Shown here: positions 10,006-18,907 of the stretch, piece after piece
How the letters are laid out: the number at the start of each line of letters is the position of its first letter
Numbering within the stretch: position 1 is the stretch's first letter
Source: JAXGRD01 sp040766105
GTDB taxonomy: Bacteria; Bacillota; Clostridia; Peptostreptococcales; Anaerovoracaceae
Assembly (NCBI GenBank): GCA_040766105.1
Contig: JAXGRD010000005.1
Coordinates: forward strand, 124,001 to 188,000
DNA: 64,000 nt
Direction of reading: 5' to 3'
The notes under the pieces: generated by a model
Databases searched by the model: none
What the model was told of the DNA's origin: nothing
Seen by the model: the letters and a program-made list of their open reading frames with translations, nothing else
Program-made: the position numbers and the translations under genes

Positions 10006-12723
10006 ATGACAGAGAGAGACAAGCTTTACGAAAATTTACTGAAAAAGAGGAACTGGGAAAGTATCCAACAAGAGGAGATACAGTCCCTGTATGAGATAAC
10101 AGAAGACGGCCTAGGAGAAGAAGAGGCTGCAAAGAGATTAGAATATTTTGGTGAGAACAAGCTCCCCGAGAAAAAGAAGAAAAACAAGATTCTGCTTTTC
10201 TTGGGACACTTTAACAATGCTTTGATTTACGTTCTCATCGTTGCTGCCATTGTCACCGGCTTTATGCAGCATTGGGTGGACATGGGCGTAATCATCGGTG
10301 TGGTGGTGATTAACGCCATTATCGGCTATATCCAGGAAGATCGAGCCGAGAAAGCCTTGGACAGCATACGCAACATGGTGTCCAACACGGCCACCGTGGT
10401 CAGAGAAGGCAAGAAGCGGGAATTGGATACCCGGGAACTGGTGCCCGGCGATGTGGTATATCTGAAAGCCGGAGACAAGGTTCCCGCTGATTTGCGCGTC
10501 ATTGAGGCTTCCAATCTTCGGGTGGAAGAAGCATCCCTCACGGGGGAGGCGGAAGAAGTCGTTAAGTACTCCGACCCAGTGGAAGAGGGTGCTGACCTGG
10601 GAGATCGAACCTCCATGATTTACATGGGAACCAGCGTGCGCAACGGGTCGGGTTCCGGCGTTGTGGTGGCCACAGGTGCGGCAACAGAACTGGGGAAGAT
10701 CAACCGGCTTATGTCAGAGGTGGAAGAAACCACTACTCCTTTGGTGCAAAAAATCAACCAATTCGGAGTGTATCTATCCGTATTTATTGTTGCGGTATCT
10801 CTGGCGGCCTTTCTATTCGGTTATTTTTTCCGTGGAATTCCATTTGATGAGATGATGCTGGCAATCATAGGAATTGCCGTTGCCTCTATCCCCGAAGGCT
10901 TGCCGGCGGTCATGACCATCACCCTTGCCATCGGGGTACAAAAGATGGCCAAGAGAAATGCCATTGTAAGGAAGTTGCCTTCCGTAGAGACCTTGGGTTC
11001 CGTGTCCGTCATCTGTTCCGACAAGACAGGGACATTGACCAAGAATGAAATGACGGTGGTGGCACTGTATACGGCACAACACGGATATAAGGTGGAGGGA
11101 AGCGGATATCAGCCCAAGGGAAGCATTCTCCTAGATGGAAAAGAGGTTTCTCTTGAGGAGGATCAGGCACTGCTTCGAGGGTTGGAAGGTGCAGGCTACT
11201 GCAATGATGCGGTAGTAGTCCGGAAAGATGGAGACTGGCATGCTGTGGGCGCACCAACGGAAGCGGCATTAAAAGTTCTCTGGATGAAATCCGGGAAGGA
11301 TGAAGAGGAGAAGGGGAACAGAATTGCCGTACTTCCCTTTGATTCCACATACAAATACATGGCGACCTTAAATGAAGTGGATGGAGAGCGATTCCTCTAC
11401 ATCAATGGGGCACCGGAAAAAATTATTGATCTCTGCAAAAAACAGCAGGGAAACGAAGGAGCGGAAGCTCTGGATGAGGACTACTGGAAGGAGAAAATTG
11501 AAGAGGGCGCTTCTCTGGGTCAGCGAATGCTTGCAACTGCCTACAAAAAGGTAGAGAATAGGAAGGAGTCCTTATCCCACGAAGACCTTGAAGAGGGACT
11601 GATTCTCTCAGGGGTATTCGGCTTAATCGATCCGCCTCGAGAAGAGGTGGTGCATGCGGTGAAGGAAAGCAAGGAAGCGGGAATTACGGTGAAGATGATT
11701 ACCGGCGATCATGCCCTAACCGCCATGAGTATTGGCAGAGAACTGGGGGTGGGTGACGGACAGATATCCATTACCGGCAGCGAAATCGAGAAGATGTCCG
11801 ATGAAGAACTGCAGGAGAAGGTCAAGGACTGTCACATCTTTGCCCGAACCACGCCGGAGCATAAGATTCGTATCGTCAATGCTCTCCAGGCCAACGGCCA
11901 TATCTGTGCCATGACCGGTGACGGCGTAAACGATGCACCTGCATTGAAACAGGCGGAAATGGGCATTGCTATGGGGATCAAGGGGACGGAAGTTTCCAAG
12001 GATGCTGCCGACATGGTGTTGGCAGATGACAACTTTGCCTCCATCGTCAATGCCATCGAAGAAGGTAGGACCATATACGACAACATCAAGAAGACCCTTC
12101 TCTTCATGTTGCCCACCAACTTTGCGGAAGGTTTTGCCATCATCGCAGCCATATTAATGGGGACCACCTTACCCATCAGTGCCGTTCAAATACTGTGGGT
12201 CAATATGATTACGGCGGTAACCTTGAGTCTGGCCATTGCCTTTGAAAATATGGAAGAACATGCTATGGAACGGCCACCGCGAAGTCCCAAGGAGCCGATT
12301 ATCAGCAAATACTTTGCCACCAGAATCGGATATGTGGTGGTGATTGTGACATTCTTCACCGTTGCATCCTTTCAATATTACTATGAGCAAGGATACGGGT
12401 TGGAGTTTTCAAGAACGGTGGCGGTAAATACCTTGGTTGCCTGCGAATTGTTCTACCTGTTTAACTGCAGAAGGATTATTGAGCCGGCTCTAGGAAAAGG
12501 ATTTTTTGAGAATCGAATCACCTTTATGGTGGTGGCAATATTGATTTTCTTCCAAATGTTGTTTACCTATGTTCCCGTAGCCAACGTGCTCTTTGGTACG
12601 GCGCCCCTAACACCGGAAGGATGGGGCCTCCCCGTGGGAGCAGGAATATTGGTTTTCATCGTTGTGGAAGTGGAAAAGTGGATTACATCAAAAGTTAAGA
12701 AAAGAAGGAGAAACGAAGGATGA
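10006..12723 (+). CDS. P2-type cation-transporting P-type ATPase
   Basis: A 905-residue membrane pump. It has the N-terminal cation-ATPase domain, the actuator loop with LTGEAE, the phosphorylation motif SDKTGTLT (D339), the nucleotide domain, the hinge TGDGVNDAPAL and about ten membrane segments. M4 reads SIPEGLPAVM, as in P2 pumps (Ca2+ and related ions). M6 reads WVNMITAVTLSLAIAFE and lacks the aspartate that Ca2+-ATPases of the SERCA type use there, so the ion is uncertain. AAAGGAG precedes the ATG. The TGA overlaps the ATG of the next gene, suggesting that the small DUF3842 protein is co-expressed. Confidence 0.9.
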   Translation: MTERDKLYENLLKKRNWESIQQEEIQSLYEITEDGLGEEEAAKRLEYFGENKLPEKKKKNKILLFLGHFNNALIYVLIVAAIVTGFMQHWVDMGVIIGVVVINAIIGYIQEDRAEKALDSIRNMVSNTATVVREGKKRELDTRELVPGDVVYLKAGDKVPADLRVIEASNLRVEEASLTGEAEEVVKYSDPVEEGADLGDRTSMIYMGTSVRNGSGSGVVVATGAATELGKINRLMSEVEETTTPLVQKINQFGVYLSVFIVAVSLAAFLFGYFFRGIPFDEMMLAIIGIAVASIPEGLPAVMTITLAIGVQKMAKRNAIVRKLPSVETLGSVSVICSDKTGTLTKNEMTVVALYTAQHGYKVEGSGYQPKGSILLDGKEVSLEEDQALLRGLEGAGYCNDAVVVRKDGDWHAVGAPTEAALKVLWMKSGKDEEEKGNRIAVLPFDSTYKYMATLNEVDGERFLYINGAPEKIIDLCKKQQGNEGAEALDEDYWKEKIEEGASLGQRMLATAYKKVENRKESLSHEDLEEGLILSGVFGLIDPPREEVVHAVKESKEAGITVKMITGDHALTAMSIGRELGVGDGQISITGSEIEKMSDEELQEKVKDCHIFARTTPEHKIRIVNALQANGHICAMTGDGVNDAPALKQAEMGIAMGIKGTEVSKDAADMVLADDNFASIVNAIEEGRTIYDNIKKTLLFMLPTNFAEGFAIIAAILMGTTLPISAVQILWVNMITAVTLSLAIAFENMEEHAMERPPRSPKEPIISKYFATRIGYVVVIVTFFTVASFQYYYEQGYGLEFSRTVAVNTLVACELFYLFNCRRIIEPALGKGFFENRITFMVVAILIFFQMLFTYVPVANVLFGTAPLTPEGWGLPVGAGILVFIVVEVEKWITSKVKKRRRNEG

Positions 12724-13133
12724 ACATTGCAGTCATTGACGGTCAGGGTGGCGGCGTCGGGAAAGCGGTAGTGGAAAAAATAAGAACGGCTCTTCCCGAT
12801 GTAAACATCATCGCCTTGGGTACTAATTCTATTGCCACCGGACAAATGCTTCGTGCCGGAGCCAATGAAGGTGCTACCGGCGAGAATGCCATTATTCACA
12901 ACATGGATCACGTTGACATTGTAGTGGGTGTTATTGGAATCCTGTCTGCCAACTCCATGATGGGAGAACTGAGCCCCGCCATGGCAACGGCAATCGGAGG
13001 AAGCCACACCTTTAAGGTGCTTCTTCCCTTTAACCGCTGTCACATTCATGTGGTAGGAGTCCCCGAAAAACCCATGGGGCAGCACATTGATGAAGCCATT
13101 CGAGTGATTAAGAACTATATTGAGTCTTTGTAG
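12720..13133 (+). CDS. DUF3842 family protein
   Basis: A 137-residue cytoplasmic protein beginning MNIAVIDGQGGGVGKA, a glycine-rich nucleotide-binding-like first strand and loop. It matches what I know as DUF3842, a clostridial family without an assigned function. It starts inside the stop codon of the P-type ATPase gene (ATGA), so coupling to that pump is likely. Its TAG stop is followed at once by TGA, a tandem stop that would block amber read-through. Its 3' end overlaps the 3' end of proA on the other strand by 19 bp. Confidence 0.8.
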   Translation: MNIAVIDGQGGGVGKAVVEKIRTALPDVNIIALGTNSIATGQMLRAGANEGATGENAIIHNMDHVDIVVGVIGILSANSMMGELSPAMATAIGGSHTFKVLLPFNRCHIHVVGVPEKPMGQHIDEAIRVIKNYIESL

Positions 13134-14344
13134 TGAAACTGCTTCTTTCCGGAGGCATAGTCGGCGACGATTTGCCCATCCCCATGCAATTTGTATTTAT
13201 AGGTGACTAAGCCGTCCAGGCCAACAGGTCCGCGGGCGTGGAGCTTGCCGGTGCTGATGCCCACTTCTGCGCCGAAGCCGTATCGGAATCCGTCTGCGAA
13301 GCGGGTGGAACAGTTGCTGTAGACGCCTGCCGAGTCTACGAAGCTCATGAACTTCTCGATGGCAACCCGGTCTTGGGCGATGATGCAATCTGTGTGGTGG
13401 GAGCCGTAGCGATTAATGTGTGCAATGGCTTCTTCCAATCCGGAAACTTCCTTGGTTGTCAAAATGTAATCCAAATATTCTTTGTAATCCGATTCGTCCT
13501 TTGCCGGACGGAGCTCAATTTTGTCGTAGGCTTGCAGACGGTCCAGAACTTCCTTTGCAATATCCTTGTGAATCAGAAGGGTTTCCACCGTGTTACATGC
13601 AGCTACATACTGTGTCTTGGCGTCCACAATAATGGGAATGGCAACATCCAAATCGGCGGATTTGTCCACATAGATGTGGCAGATGCCGTCGGCATGTCCC
13701 ATGACGGGAATCTTGGAGTTTGCCATGATGTACTGAACAAACTCATTGCTTCCTCTGGGAATGATTAGATCGATGGAATCGTGACATCCTAACAAGGCAT
13801 CGATGCCACTGCGATCTTCTATCAGCGCAGCAAAACCTTCCGGTAAGCCGGCGGTTCTTCCCGCTTCATAGATAATCTCAAATAACAGTTTATTGGTGTT
13901 CTTTGCCTCGCTACCACCCTTGAGGATGGCGCAGTTGCCGCTTCGGATACACAGTGCGGAAATCTGAACCAAGGCATCCGGTCTGGATTCGAAGATGACA
14001 CCGATGACGCCGATGGGACAGGTGATTTTGGTCAAAGTCAAGTTGGCATCCAACTCTCTCTCCAGAAGAACCTTGAAGAGAGGATCGGGAAGATTCTGCA
14101 AGTTTTTGATTCCTTCTATGCAGTCGGCCAGCTTGTGATCATCAAACTTCAGTCGCTCTAAAACCGGTGTGGGAAGATTTTCTCCCGCCGCCAGATCTTT
14201 TTTGTTTGCCGCAAAGATATCTTCTTTCCTTGCTTCAAGTGCTTCGCCGATGGAAGCCAGCGCTGCTATCCTCTTCTCGTTGGGAAGAGACCCCATAACA
14301 AAGCTGTCTGCCTTTACGTTCCTCGCTATTTCCTTGTAATCCAT
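13115..14344 (-). CDS. proA: Glutamate-5-semialdehyde dehydrogenase ProA
   Basis: NADPH-dependent reduction of gamma-glutamyl phosphate to glutamate semialdehyde, the second step of proline synthesis. The 409-residue protein has the aldehyde-dehydrogenase fold with FESRPDALVQ, LKGGSEA, IIPRGSNEFV, the catalytic-cysteine segment AACNTVETLL and the C-terminal TGKLHARGPVGLDGL motif. It overlaps the end of yprB by 19 nt on the same strand. Unusually, proB and proC are on the opposite strand 1.2 kb away rather than in the same operon. Ends in TAG. Confidence 0.96.
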   Translation of the reverse strand: MDYKEIARNVKADSFVMGSLPNEKRIAALASIGEALEARKEDIFAANKKDLAAGENLPTPVLERLKFDDHKLADCIEGIKNLQNLPDPLFKVLLERELDANLTLTKITCPIGVIGVIFESRPDALVQISALCIRSGNCAILKGGSEAKNTNKLLFEIIYEAGRTAGLPEGFAALIEDRSGIDALLGCHDSIDLIIPRGSNEFVQYIMANSKIPVMGHADGICHIYVDKSADLDVAIPIIVDAKTQYVAACNTVETLLIHKDIAKEVLDRLQAYDKIELRPAKDESDYKEYLDYILTTKEVSGLEEAIAHINRYGSHHTDCIIAQDRVAIEKFMSFVDSAGVYSNCSTRFADGFRYGFGAEVGISTGKLHARGPVGLDGLVTYKYKLHGDGQIVADYASGKKQFHYKDSI

Positions 14345-15315
14345 TGTTCCGTCATCCTTTCCAATAATAATCGTACCAATAAATTGATTTCACTGTAATG
14401 GAAGTCATCGGCCTTTTTAATGACCGAATATCCTTCGATGGTGTTTTCTGTGGTGATGCCCAAGCGCTTCCCGTCCACCAATACAAGACTCTTGTGGGTG
14501 AGGGTGGGGATAGAGAAGGAAAAGTCTCCGTTGTTGAAATGAAAATGGGGAAGTTCCTCTCCGTAATACACGTAATTTAGAGTGGGACTGGGCTGTTTCC
14601 CCTCTACCATTAGGTGGTCTTTTTTTAACTGAATGTTGCTAATAATGAAGCGCTCCTTTTCCAAGGTGAGTGGAAAGCCGAACTTGTACATGGCGCCATG
14701 AAGGTTCACCTTTGGCAGGACGCGAAGCAAGCGAAACAACTGAAGGACATCATCTCTGTTGTGAAGAAGAATCTTCTCCTTCAGGTCGGATGCCCCCGTA
14801 ATTAAATAATCCAAGTATAGCTGAACGCTTTCTCCACCTGAGATTTCATCGGTCCGGTTCTGCCAGAGTCCCAAAAAACTTTCCAAGGTCTTTTGCTTCA
14901 AATTAGGGGTGAACTTTCCAATATCGGAAAAATCGCGGACGATTTTGTACAGGTCCAAGTTGTATATATTTGGTGCCGAGGGGAGACCCAAACGCCTTCT
15001 TCTCCCTTCCAAAAAGGGGAGATCAAAAGCACGACCGTTGTAGGTGACCAAGAAATCCAGATTCTGATAGTCCCGGTCCACTGCTTTTAAGAGGGCTTCT
15101 TCTTCTCCCGGGTCCTCGGCAAAAAATTGTTTCATGATGAGCGCCCCATCTTCTCGCCGCGCAGAGAGAATTCCCACGAGAATCACCTGAGAAGATTCGG
15201 GAGAAAGGCCGGAAGTTTCAATGTCAAGAACACCCATGGAGAGACCACCGAAGTAGGTTTCAAAAGGTGAAAAAATCTCATTTTTTTCCGTTATAATGCT
15301 TTCGGTTATTTCCAT
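14326..15315 (-). CDS. YprB-type RNase H-like (DEDD) exonuclease domain protein
   Basis: A 329-residue protein with the DEDD exonuclease pattern: VLDIETSGL near residue 30, NGRAFDLPFL in the middle and HNRDDVLQL further on. This matches the YprB / RNase_H_2 family, predicted 3'-5' exonucleases of unknown substrate. The ATG at 15315 has only a weak AAGG one base upstream, so the start is less certain than others; a later Met (MGVLDIETS) is an alternative. proA overlaps its end. A structured, terminated RNA candidate lies directly upstream. Confidence 0.8.
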   Translation of the reverse strand: MEITESIITEKNEIFSPFETYFGGLSMGVLDIETSGLSPESSQVILVGILSARREDGALIMKQFFAEDPGEEEALLKAVDRDYQNLDFLVTYNGRAFDLPFLEGRRRRLGLPSAPNIYNLDLYKIVRDFSDIGKFTPNLKQKTLESFLGLWQNRTDEISGGESVQLYLDYLITGASDLKEKILLHNRDDVLQLFRLLRVLPKVNLHGAMYKFGFPLTLEKERFIISNIQLKKDHLMVEGKQPSPTLNYVYYGEELPHFHFNNGDFSFSIPTLTHKSLVLVDGKRLGITTENTIEGYSVIKKADDFHYSEINLLVRLLLERMTEQWITRK

Positions 15316-15341
15316 GCCTTATTGTACCATAAATTATAGAA

Positions 15342-15427
15342 AACAAGAATCCCTGCATAACAGGGACTCTTGTTCAAAAGGGGGTTTTGGGATTAGAGAT
15401 TAGTGAAATATCCTTTCGGACTTTCAC
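15342..15427 (-). ncRNA. Candidate structured small RNA or attenuated leader upstream of yprB-proA
   Basis: Read on the minus strand, a promoter at 15462-15434 is followed by three consecutive hairpins. Hairpin 1 (15427-15403) pairs GTGAAA with TTTCAC and closes on TCC-GAAA-GGA, a GNRA tetraloop. Hairpin 2 (15389-15375) is CAAAA, a five-cytosine loop, TTTTG. Hairpin 3 (15374-15342) pairs two 14-nt arms with one mismatch and is followed by TTTTCTATAATTT, as in an intrinsic terminator. No ORF is present. A C-rich loop is a hallmark of Gram-positive trans-acting sRNAs, but an attenuator for yprB is equally possible. Confidence 0.45.
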
Positions 15428-15433
15428 GAGGTC

Positions 15434-15462
15434 AGTATACTATAGAATGCTTGGAAATGCAA
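15434..15462 (-). promoter_or_regulatory. Predicted sigma-A promoter for the yprB-side transcript
   Basis: On the minus strand TTGCAT (15462-15457), 17-nt spacer, TATACT (15439-15434). The start would fall near 15427, at the first base of the first hairpin of the RNA candidate. Confidence 0.55.
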
Positions 15463-15488
15463 GATTATATTGAATAAATATTTCCATC

Positions 15489-15516
15489 TTCCCATTCCCC
15501 ATAAAGATGATATAAT
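15489..15516 (+). promoter_or_regulatory. Predicted promoter of proB
   Basis: A good -10 (TATAAT, 15511-15516) with a poor -35 (TTCCCA, 15489-15494) and a 16-nt spacer, 31 nt before the proB ATG. AAGGAGA is the ribosome site. Confidence 0.45.
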
Positions 15517-15546
15517 TACAAGAAAATATAAATAAGGAGATAGTAG

Positions 15547-16356
15547 ATGGAAGCAATTAGCGAAGTGTTGAGGGACAGCAGAAAAGTAGTCGTAAAAATT
15601 GGAAGCAATGTGCTTTCCAAAGACGACGGAGCCGTCAACAAGGAAATCATGCACAACATTGTAGAGCAGGTCAGCGAAATGATTGACATGGGAAAGCAGG
15701 TCATTATCGTTTCATCGGGAGCGGGAATCTGTGGCGTTGGCGCCATCAACAAGTGGTCCCGGAGGGGGGATATCAACTATAAACAGGCGCTTTGTGCCAT
15801 TGGGCAGGTGGAGCTGATGATGGCATACAAGGAGTATTTTTGGGATTACGGCCTCCACGTGGGGCAGATTCTTCTCACTAGGGATGACTTTTCCAACGAC
15901 CAGCGAACTTTGCATATTCGAAATACATTGTTTACTATGGTGGATGAGGGGGTGATTCCCATCATCAATGAAAACGATAGCGTCAGCGTGGAAGAAATCA
16001 AAATCGGTGATAACGATACATTGAGCGCCTTGACGGCGAATCTTTGGAATGCGGACGTGCTTGTTTGCCTCAGCGATATTGACGGTGTCTATGACAGAGA
16101 TCCCAAAAGGAACCCTGACGCGGAGCTCATTGAAGAGGTCTACGATATCGATGGGCTTTTGGAAGAAATCGACATGAGGGGGAAGAGTACCTTTGGATGT
16201 GGCGGAATTGCCACAAAGATAGAAGCGGCGCGACGAGCTGGAGAGTACTATATCCCTACGGTTCTACTTAACGGGAAGCGGAAAGATGTGTTGCGCAACG
16301 CCTTGGAAGGTGAGGAAAGAGGAACGGTATTCTTTTGGAATCAAGGAGATCAGTAA
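15547..16356 (+). CDS. proB: Glutamate 5-kinase ProB
   Basis: ATP-dependent phosphorylation of glutamate, the first and usually proline-inhibited step of proline synthesis. The 269-residue protein is an amino-acid-kinase domain only (KIGSNVLS, SSGAGICGVG, NENDSVS, GDNDTLSA, STFGCGGIATK); the C-terminal PUA domain of the E. coli enzyme is absent, as in some other short forms. proC follows one base after the stop, so the two are co-transcribed. Confidence 0.94.
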   Translation: MEAISEVLRDSRKVVVKIGSNVLSKDDGAVNKEIMHNIVEQVSEMIDMGKQVIIVSSGAGICGVGAINKWSRRGDINYKQALCAIGQVELMMAYKEYFWDYGLHVGQILLTRDDFSNDQRTLHIRNTLFTMVDEGVIPIINENDSVSVEEIKIGDNDTLSALTANLWNADVLVCLSDIDGVYDRDPKRNPDAELIEEVYDIDGLLEEIDMRGKSTFGCGGIATKIEAARRAGEYYIPTVLLNGKRKDVLRNALEGEERGTVFFWNQGDQ

Positions 16357-16357
16357 T

Positions 16358-17158
16358 ATGAAAATCGGCTTTATCGGCATTGGAAATATGGGCGGAGCAA
16401 TCATAAAGGGATATAAGTCTCATGGAGGGCAAGATAGAAATGAGATTCTCGCTTACTCCAGAACTGCAGAGCGCCTTCATGCCTTTTGTGAAGAAAATAA
16501 TGTGACACCATGTGACTCAGTAGAGGATCTAGTGAAGGCCAGCGATATCATCGTGCTTGCAGTCAAGCCAAAGGATTTCCCTGCGGTCCTGGCACAGGTT
16601 GCCCCGGTTTTCACCAAGAGTAAGACCATCGTTTCCATCGCCGCAGGAATTACCATGAAGGTCATGGAAGATGCCTTGGGCGCGGATGCCATGATTGTCC
16701 GAACCATGCCCAACACCCCCGCAATGGTTGGGGAAGGGATGACTTCCGTAAGTAGAAACGCCAATGTTTCTGACGAATCCTTTGGTCAAATCATGAAAGT
16801 ATTTCGCTCTCTGGGGAAGGCAGAAGAAGTTTCCGAGGATATGATTCACTGTGTCGTGGGCGTTTCCGGAAGCAGTCCCGCCTATACATACATGTACATC
16901 GATGCCCTGGCAAGAACCGCGGAAAAGAACGGAATGGATTATGATCAAGCAATTACCTTTGCTGCCCAGGCAGTATTGGGTGCGGCAAAGATGGTTCTGG
17001 AAACCGGAGAAAATCCGGAAAAGCTGCGCATTGACGTGTGCTCTCCCGGGGGAGCAACAATCGAGGCTGTCAACGCACTCTTCGATAACGGCTTCGTTGA
17101 TGATGTTGCGGAAGGATTTCAGGCGGCATACGAGAAATCAAAGGTGATGAGCAAATGA
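16358..17158 (+). CDS. proC: Pyrroline-5-carboxylate reductase ProC
   Basis: Reduces pyrroline-5-carboxylate to proline with NAD(P)H. The 266-residue protein begins MKIGFIGIGNMGGAIIKG (Rossmann GxGxxG), has VRTMPNTPAMVGEG in the middle and the signature SPGGATIEAV near the end. A frame open from 16286 exists, but AAGGAG sits before the ATG at 16358. Completes the proline route with proB and the divergent proA. Its stop overlaps the NUDIX start. Confidence 0.95.
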   Translation: MKIGFIGIGNMGGAIIKGYKSHGGQDRNEILAYSRTAERLHAFCEENNVTPCDSVEDLVKASDIIVLAVKPKDFPAVLAQVAPVFTKSKTIVSIAAGITMKVMEDALGADAMIVRTMPNTPAMVGEGMTSVSRNANVSDESFGQIMKVFRSLGKAEEVSEDMIHCVVGVSGSSPAYTYMYIDALARTAEKNGMDYDQAITFAAQAVLGAAKMVLETGENPEKLRIDVCSPGGATIEAVNALFDNGFVDDVAEGFQAAYEKSKVMSK

Positions 17159-17700
17159 TTGTAGAAGAAAAAACGCTGAGTACGGAACGAATCTACGAAG
17201 GCCACATACTGAATCTTAGGAGGGACCGGGTGATTACCAGAGACGGCGAGTCCTATCGAGAAATCGTGGAGCACAACGGCGGTGCTGCTGTTGCTGCCAT
17301 AACGAATGAAGACAAAATTGTTATGGTCAAGCAATATCGAAAGGCCTTCGATTCGGTCATATTAGAGGTGCCGGCCGGCAAAATCGAGAAGGGAGATAAT
17401 CCTGATGAAACCGTTAACCGGGAGTTGAAGGAAGAAACCGGCTATACAGCCGAAAAGGTTACTTACTTGACGGAGATGCTCCCGTCGGTGGGCTATACCC
17501 AAGAAGCGGTTCATATTTACCTCGCGGAAGGATTGGCACCTGGAGAAACGGACTTGGATGCCAATGAAGCCATTCAGGTGGTTGAGTTGGACTTTCAAGA
17601 GGCTCTGGGAATGGTCATGAGAGGAGAGATAAAGGATGCGAAATCTATTATTGCCATCCTGATGACCAATCAAATGAGGGAAGAAAACAGGGAAAGGTGA
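17155..17700 (+). CDS. NUDIX hydrolase, ADP-ribose pyrophosphatase type
   Basis: A 181-residue protein with a NUDIX box beginning GKIEKGDNPDE and ending RELKEETGYT. The upstream context (KQYRKAFDSVILEVPAGK) is typical of ADP-ribose pyrophosphatases such as NudF, which cleave ADP-ribose to AMP and ribose-5-phosphate. It overlaps proC in an ATGA junction, so it is the third gene of the proBC unit, though a link to proline is not obvious. Substrate is inferred from family resemblance. Confidence 0.88.
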   Translation: MIVEEKTLSTERIYEGHILNLRRDRVITRDGESYREIVEHNGGAAVAAITNEDKIVMVKQYRKAFDSVILEVPAGKIEKGDNPDETVNRELKEETGYTAEKVTYLTEMLPSVGYTQEAVHIYLAEGLAPGETDLDANEAIQVVELDFQEALGMVMRGEIKDAKSIIAILMTNQMREENRER

Positions 17701-17709
17701 TTTTTTTTA

Positions 17710-17738
17710 TTGTAACCCTCCTGCAGGGGTAGTATACT
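17710..17738 (+). promoter_or_regulatory. Predicted xerD promoter with palindromic spacer
   Basis: TTGTAA (17710-17715), 17-nt spacer, TATACT (17733-17738). The spacer holds the near-palindrome ACCC-t-CCTGCAGG-g-GT centred on CTGCAG, a plausible operator. Confidence 0.6.
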
Positions 17739-17767
17739 AAGATGGACAGATAAGTAGGGGAGTAGTT

Positions 17768-18652
17768 ATGCATTTGGACTCATTTCTGGAATACCTAAAG
17801 ACGGGCAAAAAAATGTCGTGGAATACACAAGAGGCATATAAGAGAGATATGCTGGCTTTTTTTGCTTTTTTGGAAGAAAAGGGCATTCGTGATCCGAAAG
17901 ATGTGACCAATACGGAAATTGTTTCCTATTTATTCCTACTGCGAAAGACAGGAAAATCCGCCTCGACAATCAACCGGAAGCTGGCAACAATCAGAGGCTA
18001 TTTTAGATTCCTTATGGAAGAAAAGGGTGTTATCACCGCCAATCCCACTGCCAACATTAAATCCCCCAAGGTGGAGCGAAAGGAAATCGAATATCTAACT
18101 ATAGAAGAGGTGGATGTATTGCTTTCCATCCCCGATGATAGCGTAAAAGGTAAGCGAGATCGAGCTATTTTGGAGTTGCTCTATGCCACCGGAATTCGAG
18201 TCAACGAGCTGATTTACGCATCCTTGTCAGATGTAAATTTACGTATCGGTTTCTTCACATGCCCCGGAGATTCGGGGAAGGCAAGAATCATCCCCATAGG
18301 CGGACCTGCGCGTGCGGCAATGGAGGAATATATTTATCGGGGAAGAGACATGCTGGTAAAGGATAACAGAGATGAGACTTCTCTCTTTGTAAACTTTTAC
18401 GGGAAGCAGATGACAAGGCAAGGCCTTTGGAAAATTCTTCGAGAATACGGCATCAAGGCCGGTATTGAAGGCAAGATTACGCCGCACATTCTGCGAAACT
18501 CTTTCGCCGTCCATATGATACAAAACGGTGCAGATTTAAAGTCTCTTCAGGAACTGCTTGGACATGAAGACCTGTCGGCAACACAGATTTATTTGTCCGT
18601 GACCAAGAACAGAATCAAGGATGTCTACGACAAGACACACCCGAGAGCGTAA
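17768..18652 (+). CDS. Tyrosine site-specific recombinase, XerD-like
   Basis: A 294-residue integrase-family protein with an N-terminal SAM-like DNA-binding domain (about 1-90) and a catalytic domain. Catalytic residues visible are R144 (TGIRVNEL), H240 and R243 (HILRNSFA), LGHE for the second His, and Y275 as nucleophile. The usual HxLRHSFA has N in place of the second H. Size and order match XerC/XerD chromosome-dimer resolvases rather than phage integrases; it stands alone with its own promoter. Whether it is the housekeeping XerD or an accessory recombinase cannot be decided here. Confidence 0.88.
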   Translation: MHLDSFLEYLKTGKKMSWNTQEAYKRDMLAFFAFLEEKGIRDPKDVTNTEIVSYLFLLRKTGKSASTINRKLATIRGYFRFLMEEKGVITANPTANIKSPKVERKEIEYLTIEEVDVLLSIPDDSVKGKRDRAILELLYATGIRVNELIYASLSDVNLRIGFFTCPGDSGKARIIPIGGPARAAMEEYIYRGRDMLVKDNRDETSLFVNFYGKQMTRQGLWKILREYGIKAGIEGKITPHILRNSFAVHMIQNGADLKSLQELLGHEDLSATQIYLSVTKNRIKDVYDKTHPRA

Positions 18653-18782
18653 GAACAGTTCCTTTCTGCAGGATTTATTAAAAACCATTCTCTGAGACAG
18701 TAGAAATTCTCTTTAACCACCTTTTCCCAGGTACGGCACCGGGACAGGAATAATCTTGGGATATGTCCTTTGGAGGAGGTGA

Positions 18783-18907
18783 AAGTGTAAGTTTTTTACA
18801 CTATCAGCTCATTTTTTCTTCCAAAGTGTAAGGGCAATTAGGACCAAATAATTGTTTTGTTGTATTTGCAACAAAATGTCGTGTTGACAAAGAAAAAACT
18901 TACACTT
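18783..18907. repeat. Nested inverted repeats of unknown function
   Basis: A perfect 15-bp inverted repeat, AAGTGTAAGTTTTTT at 18783-18797 and its complement at 18893-18907, encloses a third partial copy, AAAGTGTAAG, at about 18822-18831. It also encloses an 8-bp hairpin (TTTTGTTG 18855-18862, CAACAAAA 18869-18876). The left arm can also fold on itself (AGTGTAA/TTACACT). It could be a MITE-like element, a recombinase site or an RNA. Confidence 0.6.
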
